Positions 34,574-42,318 of a DNA stretch of 64,000 nt are shown here, piece by piece (the stretch's first letter is position 1; each line of letters opens with the position of its first letter). A program made the translations under genes and the position numbers. Under the pieces are notes generated by a model, which worked only from the letters and a program-made list of their open reading frames with translations, ran no database searches and was not told where the DNA came from. Location: the NCBI GenBank assembly GCA_964564655.1, contig CAZMBO010000001.1, forward strand, positions 1 through 64,000, read 5' to 3'. This DNA is from UBA8687 sp964564655. Lineage in GTDB: Bacteria > Nitrospinota > Nitrospinia > Nitrospinales > VA-1.

Positions 34574-34716
34574 ACTTCCTTAATTTACAATAATTCGACC
34601 TACATAAAGCCATCTTTGTCGAAATTTTGATAGTTGAATTTTCTTTTGAGCTAAGAATATGATGGGATGATTGAAAAATGATGGTTTGGTCTGGGACATG
34701 CTCTTATTATTTTCCC

Positions 34717-34740
34717 GATCAAACTTTTTTCTTTTTGATC
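34717..34740 (+). repeat. Hairpin in the leader of the radical SAM operon
   Basis: GATCAAA (34717-34723) and TTTGATC (34734-34740) can pair around a 10-base T-rich loop. The stem ends 22 bases before the start codon and just upstream of the GAGAGGA site, so it may influence translation. It is not followed by a U tract. Confidence 0.4.
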
Positions 34741-34762
34741 ATGGGAAAAAGAGAGGAAAAAA

Positions 34763-35247
34763 ATGACAGAAAAAACCCCTGTTACAGTGGATGAAGTACG
34801 AGATGCCCAAGACAACTTTAAAAATGGGACCACCCAGCATGAAAATANNNNNNNNNNNNNNNNNNNNNNNNNNNNNNNNNNNNNNNNNNNNNNNNNNNNN
34901 NNNNNNNNNNNNNNNNNNNNNNNNNNNNNNNNNNNNNNNNNNNNNNNGAAGTACGAGATGCCCAAGACAACTTTAAAAATGGGACCACCCAGCATGAAAA
35001 TAAAAACTATAAAGAGGCCATTGAAGCTTTTAAGAAGTCGGCAATGATTCATCCGTTTGATGAAAATCATTTAAGCGAACTTGAGGCAAAGCTGAAAGAA
35101 GGCAGTTTTAAATTGCAACAGGAAAGCATTGCATTTATGGGGTGTGCGGCAGTTCATCTTAATGAAATGATTCATGGCTTAGATGAAGATGAAAAACAGG
35201 AGGTGCCTGTTGACGAATCATTGATGGATACCTTTAAGGATTGGTAA
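34763..35247 (+). CDS. 109-residue TPR-like protein, split by an artefactual gap
   Basis: The ATG follows GAGAGGAAA. As deposited, the frame is broken by 100 N and a repeated 55-bp block. Joining 34763-34847 to 35003-35247 gives exactly 330 bases, one uninterrupted frame of 109 residues. It reads as one TPR-like helical hairpin (NKNYKEAIEAFKKSAMIHPF) followed by helical segments and a C-terminal acidic tail (DESLMDTFKDW); a single cysteine lies in AFMGCAAVHLNEM. The radical SAM gene starts four bases later, so the two are co-transcribed and this could be its partner or substrate. A 67-residue frame beginning at 35044 is only the 3' part of this gene. Confidence 0.75.
34793..34847 (+). repeat. 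Left copy of the 55-bp duplication flanking the N run
   Basis: These 55 bases are identical to 34948-35002. The exact match directly abutting both sides of the 100-N spacer is the mark of two contig ends overlapping by one assembly word length. Confidence 0.9.
34848..34947. other. Run of 100 N, spurious scaffold gap
   Basis: Exactly 100 unknown bases, the conventional placeholder for a gap of unknown size. Because both flanks are the same 55 bases and collapsing them restores a reading frame, no real sequence is probably missing. Confidence 0.9.
34948..35002 (+). repeat. Right copy of the 55-bp duplication flanking the N run
   Basis: Identical to 34793-34847; one of the two copies should be removed to reconstruct the gene. 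Confidence 0.9.
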
Positions 35248-35251
35248 GAGA

Positions 35252-36463
35252 ATGTCGGTAAAAGGTAAAGAATTTCTTTACAGCATTTTTCGCAAAGAAA
35301 TAAAGGATAGAAAAATTCCTTTAAGTCTCGGGAAAACCTGTCCTGTTAAATGTACTTTTTGCTATGAAATGGATCATAGTTATCGCGATACTTTTGATGT
35401 TCCTTTAACCACCCAAGAGCATTGGGATTTTATATTTAATGAGATCAAATCCTTGCCGACTCGTGAGTCAGAATTCTGGGTCCTGGGAGGTAATGAGTAT
35501 ATGGAGTGGACGGACCTTGCTCTTCACCCGAAGGCAATGGACTGGATAGAAGAGTTTCTGGATCAAACGGATAAAGGAATCACCGTTTTTTCTGTGGGCT
35601 ATTTTGATCCATTAAGGATAAAAAGGCTTGCTGAAAAATATCCAGGTCGTATCAATTTTGAGTTGTCAGTCATTTCTCTGAGTTCTTATCGACAACAATT
35701 AATGCCTAAAGGACCTTCGGTAGATCAGGTGTTGGAGATTTTAGATGGGCCTGCGGTGACCTCCGCTAATTTTTATTCTTTTGGCCCAGAATCTATGTCT
35801 AAGGATGCCAAGAGGATTTCAGAGATCAATGAAAAGTGTCTTCTTTGGATGGGATGTCTCACTCCTTTGAAATATATCGATAGCCATACCACTAAATTAA
35901 TGCGACAAGGCAAAAGGTTTCTTCCTGATGAGGCTAGGAAAATTTACGATATGGATTTGCCAAATACTCAAATGATACATACTGAATCGGATATCACCGC
36001 TTTCTTAAATAGAAATAAAATTATAAAAACCTTTGACGCCTGTGAACTGGAGAAAAAGGACTGGATTGTTATGGCAGGAAACGTCCATCGAGTTTTAACC
36101 TTATTTCGACCTGGTCGTGCACGATTTATGTACGTGCCTAACGATACCTTGGGGGGTGACTCTGATTGTACGACTTTACTAACTTTTGACGATGTTGCGA
36201 AGAGGATTACCAATCAGAAAGTAATTCACTTGCCTCGTGTCATTATGGAAAAATCCTCCAATGACGAGAGGGATATTTCAGGCAGATCTTTTGACGATTT
36301 TAAAAATCAGTTTCCAAACGTACGTTTTAAGGTACTTCACAAAATAAACTCAGACCTTTCAAATAAAAAACTATATGAAAAGGGATATTTGAAAAATTAT
36401 GTTGAGGGATATCTCAACAATCCCTTATCAAAAAAATTTGAGAATGTAGCTTGTCCAAATTGA
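35252..36463 (+). CDS. Radical SAM protein with DUF512-like C-terminal region
   Basis: The 403-residue protein carries the Fe-S motif CPVKCTFC near residue 30, right after a short N-terminal helix, and a SAM-site glycine stretch WVLGGNEYME near residue 75. The C-terminal half has MAGNVHRVLTLF and VPNDTLGGDSDCTTLLTFDD, resembling the NxFFGGxVTVAGLLTGxD motif of DUF512-type radical SAM proteins. It has several further cysteines (e.g. CLLWMGC, FDACELEKK) that could bind a second cluster. The reaction is unknown. It lies four bases after the small TPR-like gene and about 60 before a 60-residue gene, so the three may act together. Confidence 0.82.
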   Translation: MSVKGKEFLYSIFRKEIKDRKIPLSLGKTCPVKCTFCYEMDHSYRDTFDVPLTTQEHWDFIFNEIKSLPTRESEFWVLGGNEYMEWTDLALHPKAMDWIEEFLDQTDKGITVFSVGYFDPLRIKRLAEKYPGRINFELSVISLSSYRQQLMPKGPSVDQVLEILDGPAVTSANFYSFGPESMSKDAKRISEINEKCLLWMGCLTPLKYIDSHTTKLMRQGKRFLPDEARKIYDMDLPNTQMIHTESDITAFLNRNKIIKTFDACELEKKDWIVMAGNVHRVLTLFRPGRARFMYVPNDTLGGDSDCTTLLTFDDVAKRITNQKVIHLPRVIMEKSSNDERDISGRSFDDFKNQFPNVRFKVLHKINSDLSNKKLYEKGYLKNYVEGYLNNPLSKKFENVACPN

Positions 36464-36486
36464 TCTTTTTTAGACTGGATAAATAG

Positions 36487-36509
36487 AACAGGGCGATAGT
36501 CCTGTTTTT
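36487..36509 (+). terminator. Weak terminator-like hairpin
   Basis: AACAGG (36487-36492) and CCTGTT (36501-36506) pair around 8 bases and are followed by TTT. It lies between the radical SAM gene and the 60-residue gene and may only attenuate transcription. Confidence 0.5.
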
Positions 36510-36524
36510 AGAAAGGAAATTGAA

Positions 36525-36707
36525 ATGCAGTATAGGTTGAAAATTGTATTTACTGATAGTCAAGAACTTATCCTGGAAAATACTGAAAAGCATGGTTTCA
36601 GCGATGATCTAGAATTATTTGAAGTGACAACTACGGACGAGATTTTTGTTGTCCCATTAAAACAAATCAAATACATTGCTTGTGATTCAAAGATTTTTAA
36701 AAATTAG
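36525..36707 (+). CDS. 60-residue protein of unknown function
   Basis: A GAAAGGAAA site precedes the ATG. The product looks like a small all-beta domain: alternating hydrophobic strands YRLKIVFTDSQELIL, LELFEVTTTDEIFVVPL and IKYIACDSKIF. One cysteine lies near the end. It is probably soluble. It may be co-transcribed with the radical SAM gene if the intervening hairpin is leaky. I cannot assign a family. Confidence 0.6.
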   Translation: MQYRLKIVFTDSQELILENTEKHGFSDDLELFEVTTTDEIFVVPLKQIKYIACDSKIFKN

Positions 36708-36980
36708 TTCAGAATGTGTGCTTTCTTCGCCCAGAGCTCCTCGTTAAACTTTTCTCGAGCAATTTTCAAAAAGCGCTTGGTTTAAGGTCAGTGATCTTTC
36801 GTCGACCATATTTCTCTTATTTGTGGAAGAAGAATATTTTTTTCTGGTTTCATCCTTAGTTGTTTGGTTTTTTGATCTAAGCTGTAGCCACATAAGAATA
36901 AAAAGTATTATTGAATAAAGTGGTTCTAGGTATTAGAATTAAAGCGAGTGTGAAGCATACGTTTTGCTCGGATAAACCTC

Positions 36981-37622
36981 ATGTCAATTTTGGCTAAAAA
37001 CTTAAAGACGATTCGGAAGGAATTAGGTTGTACTCAATCTATGATGTCTGGAATATTAAAGGTTGGGTTTAGGACTTTTGTGCGATATGAGGCGGGGGAG
37101 AGAGATGCTCCAGTTTCAGTTCTTATTAAGATTGCTCGATTAGCCAATATTTCCCTAGAGAAGTTATTGACAACGAGTATTGAACCTATTGATATTGCTC
37201 CTTTGAAGAAAATAGGTCAGGGATCAAACCCTGGTCAGATTGAATCTTTAGATTTTCAAACTGGTTATGTGACTTTTAAAAATCCGAACTGTCGAGAAAT
37301 TATAACAGTCGATGATGTTGAAAGACGTATTCTTACTCTTTTTAGAAAAATGCCATCCGGTTTGAAAAAAGATTGTATAGATTCACTAGAACAGATAGTT
37401 GTAACGGGTAGAGTAGTTAGTCGACTTTCAGAGAAGGCTGGTATTCGGCGTAAGGGTAACAGAAAAATAAGCCCTAAAGTCAGAATTAAAACTGAACCTT
37501 TCCAAAAATCAAAAACTACAAGAACGCTGACTAGAAAAGAACTGGATAAAAAAGTTTTGCAAGAAAAGATAGACAAGCTTAAACTAGTAACCCAAACTAT
37601 TAATAAAATCACCGTGAGATAA
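36981..37622 (+). CDS. XRE-family DNA-binding regulator
   Basis: The N-terminal ~65 residues form a Cro/C1-type helix-turn-helix: LAKNLKTIRKELGCTQSMM, then FRTFVRYEAGERDAP, VSVLIKIARLANISLEKLL. The remaining 145 residues have no recognised sensor fold; the last 70 are very basic (RRKGNRKISPKVRIKTEP, KSKTTRTLTRKELDKK) and may add non-specific DNA contact. It precedes the envelope genes by six bases, so it could regulate their operon or itself. It is unlike phage repressors in lacking a peptidase domain. Confidence 0.78.
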   Translation: MSILAKNLKTIRKELGCTQSMMSGILKVGFRTFVRYEAGERDAPVSVLIKIARLANISLEKLLTTSIEPIDIAPLKKIGQGSNPGQIESLDFQTGYVTFKNPNCREIITVDDVERRILTLFRKMPSGLKKDCIDSLEQIVVTGRVVSRLSEKAGIRRKGNRKISPKVRIKTEPFQKSKTTRTLTRKELDKKVLQEKIDKLKLVTQTINKITVR

Positions 37623-37628
37623 AAATTT

Positions 37629-38531
37629 GTGAAATTTTTCGGTGTCAGGTGGCTGCGGCACAGTCTAGCAGGAGTAGTTGTTCTTTCTGCATTTCTTTTT
37701 CTTGAGTTTTATACCAACCTGTTTGAAAAAAGTGTCGGTTATTACTTAAAATGGCAAAACCACAAACGTCCTCAATTAGGCCGTATGTGGGAGCGGGATA
37801 GACAATCCCTCATCGCACAAGCCCAAATTCAATCCATTCGTTCTTCTCTAGATATACAGGAAGAAAATGCGCTGGGCATTTCCTCTCTCAAACAATTATT
37901 TGAAAACGTTGCGCCGGGCTTCCCTTTAGTTGTTACGCGCGAAAAATTTCTTCAGCTTTATTTTGATTTTCCCGGTCAAGGCTCAGAACAAATTATCTCT
38001 CCCTATGATTTGATCAGCCTGGATTCTGAAAAAGAATGGGATCGTATCTTATTAAAACGGTTCGGTCCTTGGGTGACTCTTCAGTTTCTTGATCATAAAA
38101 ATATTCCAGTCCACGAAATTTTCTTGTCTGTAGATACAATTTTAGATGTTCAAGCCACCCGTTCAATAAAACGAGGAACCCTTGAGGATTCAAACTTTAA
38201 ATCGAATCGTATTTTTAATATAGGTGAAGTGTTGCCTGTATTGAAAAGCCTGGATCCGGTTACTCAGAAGGCCGTGTTCCCAGAACCTCGATGGTTTTTA
38301 GAAAAGAACTATTTTCTTACCCGTGTTGGTATTGCCGATGTTGTAACTGGTAACGATCCTTCAAAACACCTTGTTTTTGGAATCGAATACGATACTGATT
38401 ACTACACGGGAGTTTTGTTTATACCCGTCGCATTGGAGTTGGCTAACAATATAATGTCTCAAATTGACAAATCAGAAAATTTAGTGGAAAGCCAAGTTGA
38501 AGAACAATCTCTGTTGGAGGTGATTCCTTGA
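37629..38531 (+). CDS. Unknown single-pass membrane protein upstream of a penicillin-binding protein
   Basis: The 300-residue protein has one N-terminal helix (SLAGVVVLSAFLFLEFY, residues ~12-28) and a large extracytoplasmic domain with no signature I recognise; FLDHKNIPVHEIFLSVDTIL and RWFLEKNYFLTRVGIADV are its most distinctive parts. It starts at GTG (37629-37631). Its stop overlaps the TTG start of the penicillin-binding protein gene, so translation is coupled, and the GGAGGTG before that start lies in its last codons. A role in peptidoglycan assembly beside the synthase is a reasonable inference. Confidence 0.75.
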   Translation: MKFFGVRWLRHSLAGVVVLSAFLFLEFYTNLFEKSVGYYLKWQNHKRPQLGRMWERDRQSLIAQAQIQSIRSSLDIQEENALGISSLKQLFENVAPGFPLVVTREKFLQLYFDFPGQGSEQIISPYDLISLDSEKEWDRILLKRFGPWVTLQFLDHKNIPVHEIFLSVDTILDVQATRSIKRGTLEDSNFKSNRIFNIGEVLPVLKSLDPVTQKAVFPEPRWFLEKNYFLTRVGIADVVTGNDPSKHLVFGIEYDTDYYTGVLFIPVALELANNIMSQIDKSENLVESQVEEQSLLEVIP

Positions 38532-40570
38532 TCGGCCGCCTTTTACAGTTTTTGAATCGGGTAATTATAATTTTGGCCCTTATTTCAATTTTAACTGTTT
38601 CCGGTATTTATTTCTGGTTGAGTAATGATCTTCCGCAACTTCCGCAAAGTTTAGGGCATATCAATTTAAGTCTTCCTACCGAAATTTATTCCGCCGATGG
38701 TGAACGAATTAAGGTTCTTGGTGAAAGACGCCCGGTAAACATTGAAGATATCTCACCCAATTTTTTAAAAGCAATAATTGCAGTTGAAGATGCGCGATTT
38801 TATAGTCACAACGGAATAGATCATCGCGCCCTTATAAGAGCCTTGATAACTAATTTCCGCACCAAAAAGATTGTTCAAGGGGGTAGCACCATAACCCAGC
38901 AACTTTCTAAGAATTTATTTTTCTCTTTTGAGCGGAACTGGGTACGAAAAATTAAAGAACTCCTCGTTGCCTTTCAGTTAGAAGTTACATTTGGGAAAGA
39001 ACAGATCCTCGAGGCTTATAGCAACCAGATTTATTTTGGCAGCGGGGCATATGGTGTAGAGGAAGCTTCTCAAACCTATTTTAATAGTAGGGCGCGAGAT
39101 TTAACTCTTTTACAGGCAGCCATGCTTGCCGGCCTTCCAAACTCTCCAAATAACGCTAACCCATTTGTCCATTTTGAAAAGGCTATGAAAAGGGCAGAAT
39201 TTATTTTAAAAAGAATGGTTTCAGAAAACCTAATTTCAAGTAGTGAAAGAGAGTTAGCATTAAAGTCTAGAATTGATCTTGCCACTCCAAAAGTAGAATC
39301 CAATCCTAATTTGTACTTTGTAGATGAAGTCTTGGCTAAACTAGAAAAGAATTATGGTAAAGAATTCGTGCATTTTGGTGGGTTAAAGATTTTTACTACT
39401 TTAGATACTAGATACCAGTATTTTGCATTAAAAGGAGCCCGGAATCATTTAGAGGCCTTAAAAGGAAAAATAAAGAAAGAATCTAATTCGGAAAAACTGC
39501 AGGTTGCGCTAGTAGCCATCGAAAATAAAAGCGGTGCTGTCAAAGCTTTGCTGGGAGGAAGAAACTATTCCCACAGTCAGTTTAATCGGGCTGTTTCTAA
39601 TAATAGACTACCCGGTTCATCATTTAAACCTTTTGTGTATTTGACTGCCATGGAAAGTCTGGGTTTTTCTCCAGCAACGGTAGTAAATGATGAACCCTTT
39701 GAAATAGAGATTCCGGGTACAGAACCATGGGAACCTCAGAACTTCGATGAAGAATATGCTGGAGATATAGTACTTAAAAAGGCACTGTTGAAATCTATAA
39801 ATATTGTATCCGCTAAATTAATGCAACAGGTAGGACCAGACAAAGTCATTCGAACGGCACGAAAATTTGGAATAAAAAGTCCGCTTGGAAGACATCTTTC
39901 ACTTGCTTTGGGTACGTCAGGGGTTTCTCCTTTAGAAATTGCATCTGCCTATAGCGTAATTGCCAATCTTGGAATCTATAATGAACCTTATTTGATTCAG
40001 CAAATTGAGGACTTTCAAGGTAACCGTCTTTATGAACATTTTTATCAAGGAGTACAGCAATATAGCCCAGATGCTCTTTATCCGTTGTTAGATATGATGC
40101 GTGGTGTTGTTGAAAGAGGAACGGGAAGAATTGTACGAAGAATGGGATTCCAACATCCAGCAGCAGGCAAAACAGGTACCACAAATGCCTTTAAAGATGC
40201 ATGGTTCAATGGTTTTACAAAAGATATTTCTACTTCCGTTTGGGTTGGATTTGACAATAATGATTCAATGAAAACAAGGTCTGGAAAAGGATTGACGGGA
40301 GCGAGTGCAGCAGCACCCATTTGGGTGCATTTCATGCAAAAAGCACTTGAGGGAAAAACCAAAGTTAAATTCCCTGTGCCGGATAATATAAAACTCGCCA
40401 CAGTTGATGTGAAAACAGGGAGATTGCCTGATGAGTTTTCTCTAGAAAAAATTCAGATTGCGGTAAAAGAAGATGTGGATCTTTCTCCTTTACCAATTGA
40501 AGATCCGATATCTGAAGTTGATGCAGAGGCAAATTTAGAAGTGGAAAATTTCAAGGCCTCTTCAAATTAG
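38528..40570 (+). CDS. Class A penicillin-binding protein (PBP1A family)
   Basis: The 680-residue bifunctional peptidoglycan synthase has an N-terminal membrane helix (~12-31). The glycosyltransferase domain carries catalytic Glu87 in VEDARFYSHNGID and GGSTITQQLSKNLFF, and KIKELLVAFQLE. The transpeptidase has Ser364-x-x-Lys367 in PGSSFKPFVYL, SIN (SxN) in LLKSINIVSAKL, and KTGTT. All active-site motifs are intact. Start is TTG with a strong GGAGG seven bases upstream, overlapping the preceding stop. The SPOR-domain gene follows nine bases later. Confidence 0.95.
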   Translation: MIGRLLQFLNRVIIILALISILTVSGIYFWLSNDLPQLPQSLGHINLSLPTEIYSADGERIKVLGERRPVNIEDISPNFLKAIIAVEDARFYSHNGIDHRALIRALITNFRTKKIVQGGSTITQQLSKNLFFSFERNWVRKIKELLVAFQLEVTFGKEQILEAYSNQIYFGSGAYGVEEASQTYFNSRARDLTLLQAAMLAGLPNSPNNANPFVHFEKAMKRAEFILKRMVSENLISSSERELALKSRIDLATPKVESNPNLYFVDEVLAKLEKNYGKEFVHFGGLKIFTTLDTRYQYFALKGARNHLEALKGKIKKESNSEKLQVALVAIENKSGAVKALLGGRNYSHSQFNRAVSNNRLPGSSFKPFVYLTAMESLGFSPATVVNDEPFEIEIPGTEPWEPQNFDEEYAGDIVLKKALLKSINIVSAKLMQQVGPDKVIRTARKFGIKSPLGRHLSLALGTSGVSPLEIASAYSVIANLGIYNEPYLIQQIEDFQGNRLYEHFYQGVQQYSPDALYPLLDMMRGVVERGTGRIVRRMGFQHPAAGKTGTTNAFKDAWFNGFTKDISTSVWVGFDNNDSMKTRSGKGLTGASAAAPIWVHFMQKALEGKTKVKFPVPDNIKLATVDVKTGRLPDEFSLEKIQIAVKEDVDLSPLPIEDPISEVDAEANLEVENFKASSN

Positions 40571-40579
40571 AAGGCATAT

Positions 40580-42115
40580 ATGTTGTACCAAACTTTAAAA
40601 TTTTATTTTGCTCGATTTGCATGCACGTTATTCCTAATGTTTGGAATTGGGTTTTCGGGTCTTTATTTTATTCATGAGGTGGCATTACCAAATATTGTGT
40701 TTGATGATTTGGCTGTCCAGTGGTCAATATTTCTAGTTTGTCTATTTTTTGGTTTCATAGGCTATGGAATGCTTGGGGAGCAAAGATTTTCTAATGCTTT
40801 GCACAAATTAAAAAATATACCTCCCAACTCCCTTGCTGAAAATATTAAATTTCAATTTGAGAATTTAATTGAGCTTACTTATTCTTCATATTTTTTGCCA
40901 AGCACGGGTAAGCGTTATCGGAATTTAAGTGTCTTGCAGTATGCAGATTATCTTCTTTCTATAGGAGAGGAAAGTCCAAGAGCTCTAAGTTGGTACGTCA
41001 AAGCATTTATTCAAAGTCCGCAAAATTCTCGTTTCAGAAAGCCTCTTTTATCTATATTGAATAGAGGGCAGGAGTTGAGTGGTCAGGAAATGGATCTATT
41101 GCTAATAATGTATCAGCAGGAAAAACAGCACGATCCTGTTTTCACCTCTTATTTAGCTCGCTTATTCTTAAAGGCTAAACAGTGGTCAGGGCAAACGGAA
41201 CCTCTATTTCTGAGTGCCTTAGATGAGAAAAATGAACTTTCGGAAGAAATTATTAAATTTGTTCTCCCTATTTATTTGGCTCATCGACGTACAGATGAGC
41301 GGGCATTAAGTTTTTTTGTGAAGGCTCTTGAATTTTCTGTGGAGGATGAAAAGGAAATAAGAAATATTTTGGCGCAATCATATTGCGAAGGGAACCTTGT
41401 AGGCGTTGCTCCCCATTTACATAGAAAGTGTGAAGAAATTTTTTATAAATTGGAATCCAGCGAGCAGGAGGAATTGAAATCCAAAGCAGATGAAACCCGG
41501 ATTGCTTTTAAATTAAAAAAAATAAAGCTATTTAGAAAAGAAGACTTGCAGGACCTAAAACGTTTAAAAGTAGAAATGGGTCTGGTTACAACCAAAATTT
41601 CTCTAATAATGGAAGGAATAATCTGGTTTGGATTAAGATTGAGAAGTTCTGGTAAATGGATGCTGCTGAAAATTTTAGATGGTGCATACTTATTTGGGAA
41701 CCTCTCTTTTAAGAAAAAGTTTACTGCTTTTGCCATTGTTTCAATTTTTATTGTGATTGGAGTTAGTTTTAAGGAGGTATGGTCGCCAAATTATGGTAAG
41801 GGGAAAGATGTATTTCGGGGTAGCCCTATGACTTCAAATGGATCTATTGAAAGTAAAAAAGATAGTCGTGTGTTTACTGTGCAAATTGCCGCGGTGGATT
41901 CGGCAAAACAGGCTAATAAGTTGGTAGAAAAATTAAAACGAAAAAATATTGAAAACTTATATGTAGTCAAGTCCAAACGAAGATCGGGTGGCCATTGGTT
42001 TAAATTGAGAGTGGGGAAATTTTCATCAAAAATTAAGGCTAGTGAGTTTGCGAACCAACTTATTGCTTCAAAAAAGGTAAAAAACTACTTCATTACAGCA
42101 ATGCCAAAAAAATAG
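40580..42115 (+). CDS. Membrane protein with C-terminal SPOR domain
   Basis: The 511-residue protein has two N-terminal membrane helices (about residues 10-33 and 49-65), a long helical region of TPR/Sel1-like character (about 100-290, e.g. ESPRALSWYVKAFIQSP), a further helix near residue 385 (FTAFAIVSIFIVIGVSF), and a SPOR domain at the end (FTVQIAAVDSAKQANKLVEK, HWFKLRVGKFSSKIKASE). SPOR domains bind denuded peptidoglycan at division sites. Behind a peptidoglycan synthase gene in the same operon, it is probably a cell-wall growth or division factor, but the overall arrangement is not one I know. Confidence 0.82.
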   Translation: MLYQTLKFYFARFACTLFLMFGIGFSGLYFIHEVALPNIVFDDLAVQWSIFLVCLFFGFIGYGMLGEQRFSNALHKLKNIPPNSLAENIKFQFENLIELTYSSYFLPSTGKRYRNLSVLQYADYLLSIGEESPRALSWYVKAFIQSPQNSRFRKPLLSILNRGQELSGQEMDLLLIMYQQEKQHDPVFTSYLARLFLKAKQWSGQTEPLFLSALDEKNELSEEIIKFVLPIYLAHRRTDERALSFFVKALEFSVEDEKEIRNILAQSYCEGNLVGVAPHLHRKCEEIFYKLESSEQEELKSKADETRIAFKLKKIKLFRKEDLQDLKRLKVEMGLVTTKISLIMEGIIWFGLRLRSSGKWMLLKILDGAYLFGNLSFKKKFTAFAIVSIFIVIGVSFKEVWSPNYGKGKDVFRGSPMTSNGSIESKKDSRVFTVQIAAVDSAKQANKLVEKLKRKNIENLYVVKSKRRSGGHWFKLRVGKFSSKIKASEFANQLIASKKVKNYFITAMPKK

Positions 42116-42318
42116 GTATTAAATGCTGTTCAGTAATCTTAGTCAGTAATACTTCAAATAAAAAGAACTTATTATGTTTGTATTATTTGTTGGGTTGTCC
42201 GAATATAATTTTATACTGTTTCTGTCTCCCTCCCTTAGTTTTAAAAGACGTGTTATTTCCTATTAAGTCTAAATAAATACATTTTTAGTTTAATTAAAAC
42301 ATTATTCAGGAACTGAAA

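Noticed and set aside
34651..35070. A minus-strand frame crossing the first N run
   Set aside because: It exists only through the N block and the duplicated 55 bases; the plus-strand gene has a ribosome binding site and a coherent frame.
36704..36783. Minus-strand stretch encoding about 25 residues ending KKAHILN
   Set aside because: It reads like the C-terminus of a charged helical protein and could be a gene remnant, but no start or longer frame exists and it overlaps the stop of the 60-residue gene, so I do not call it.
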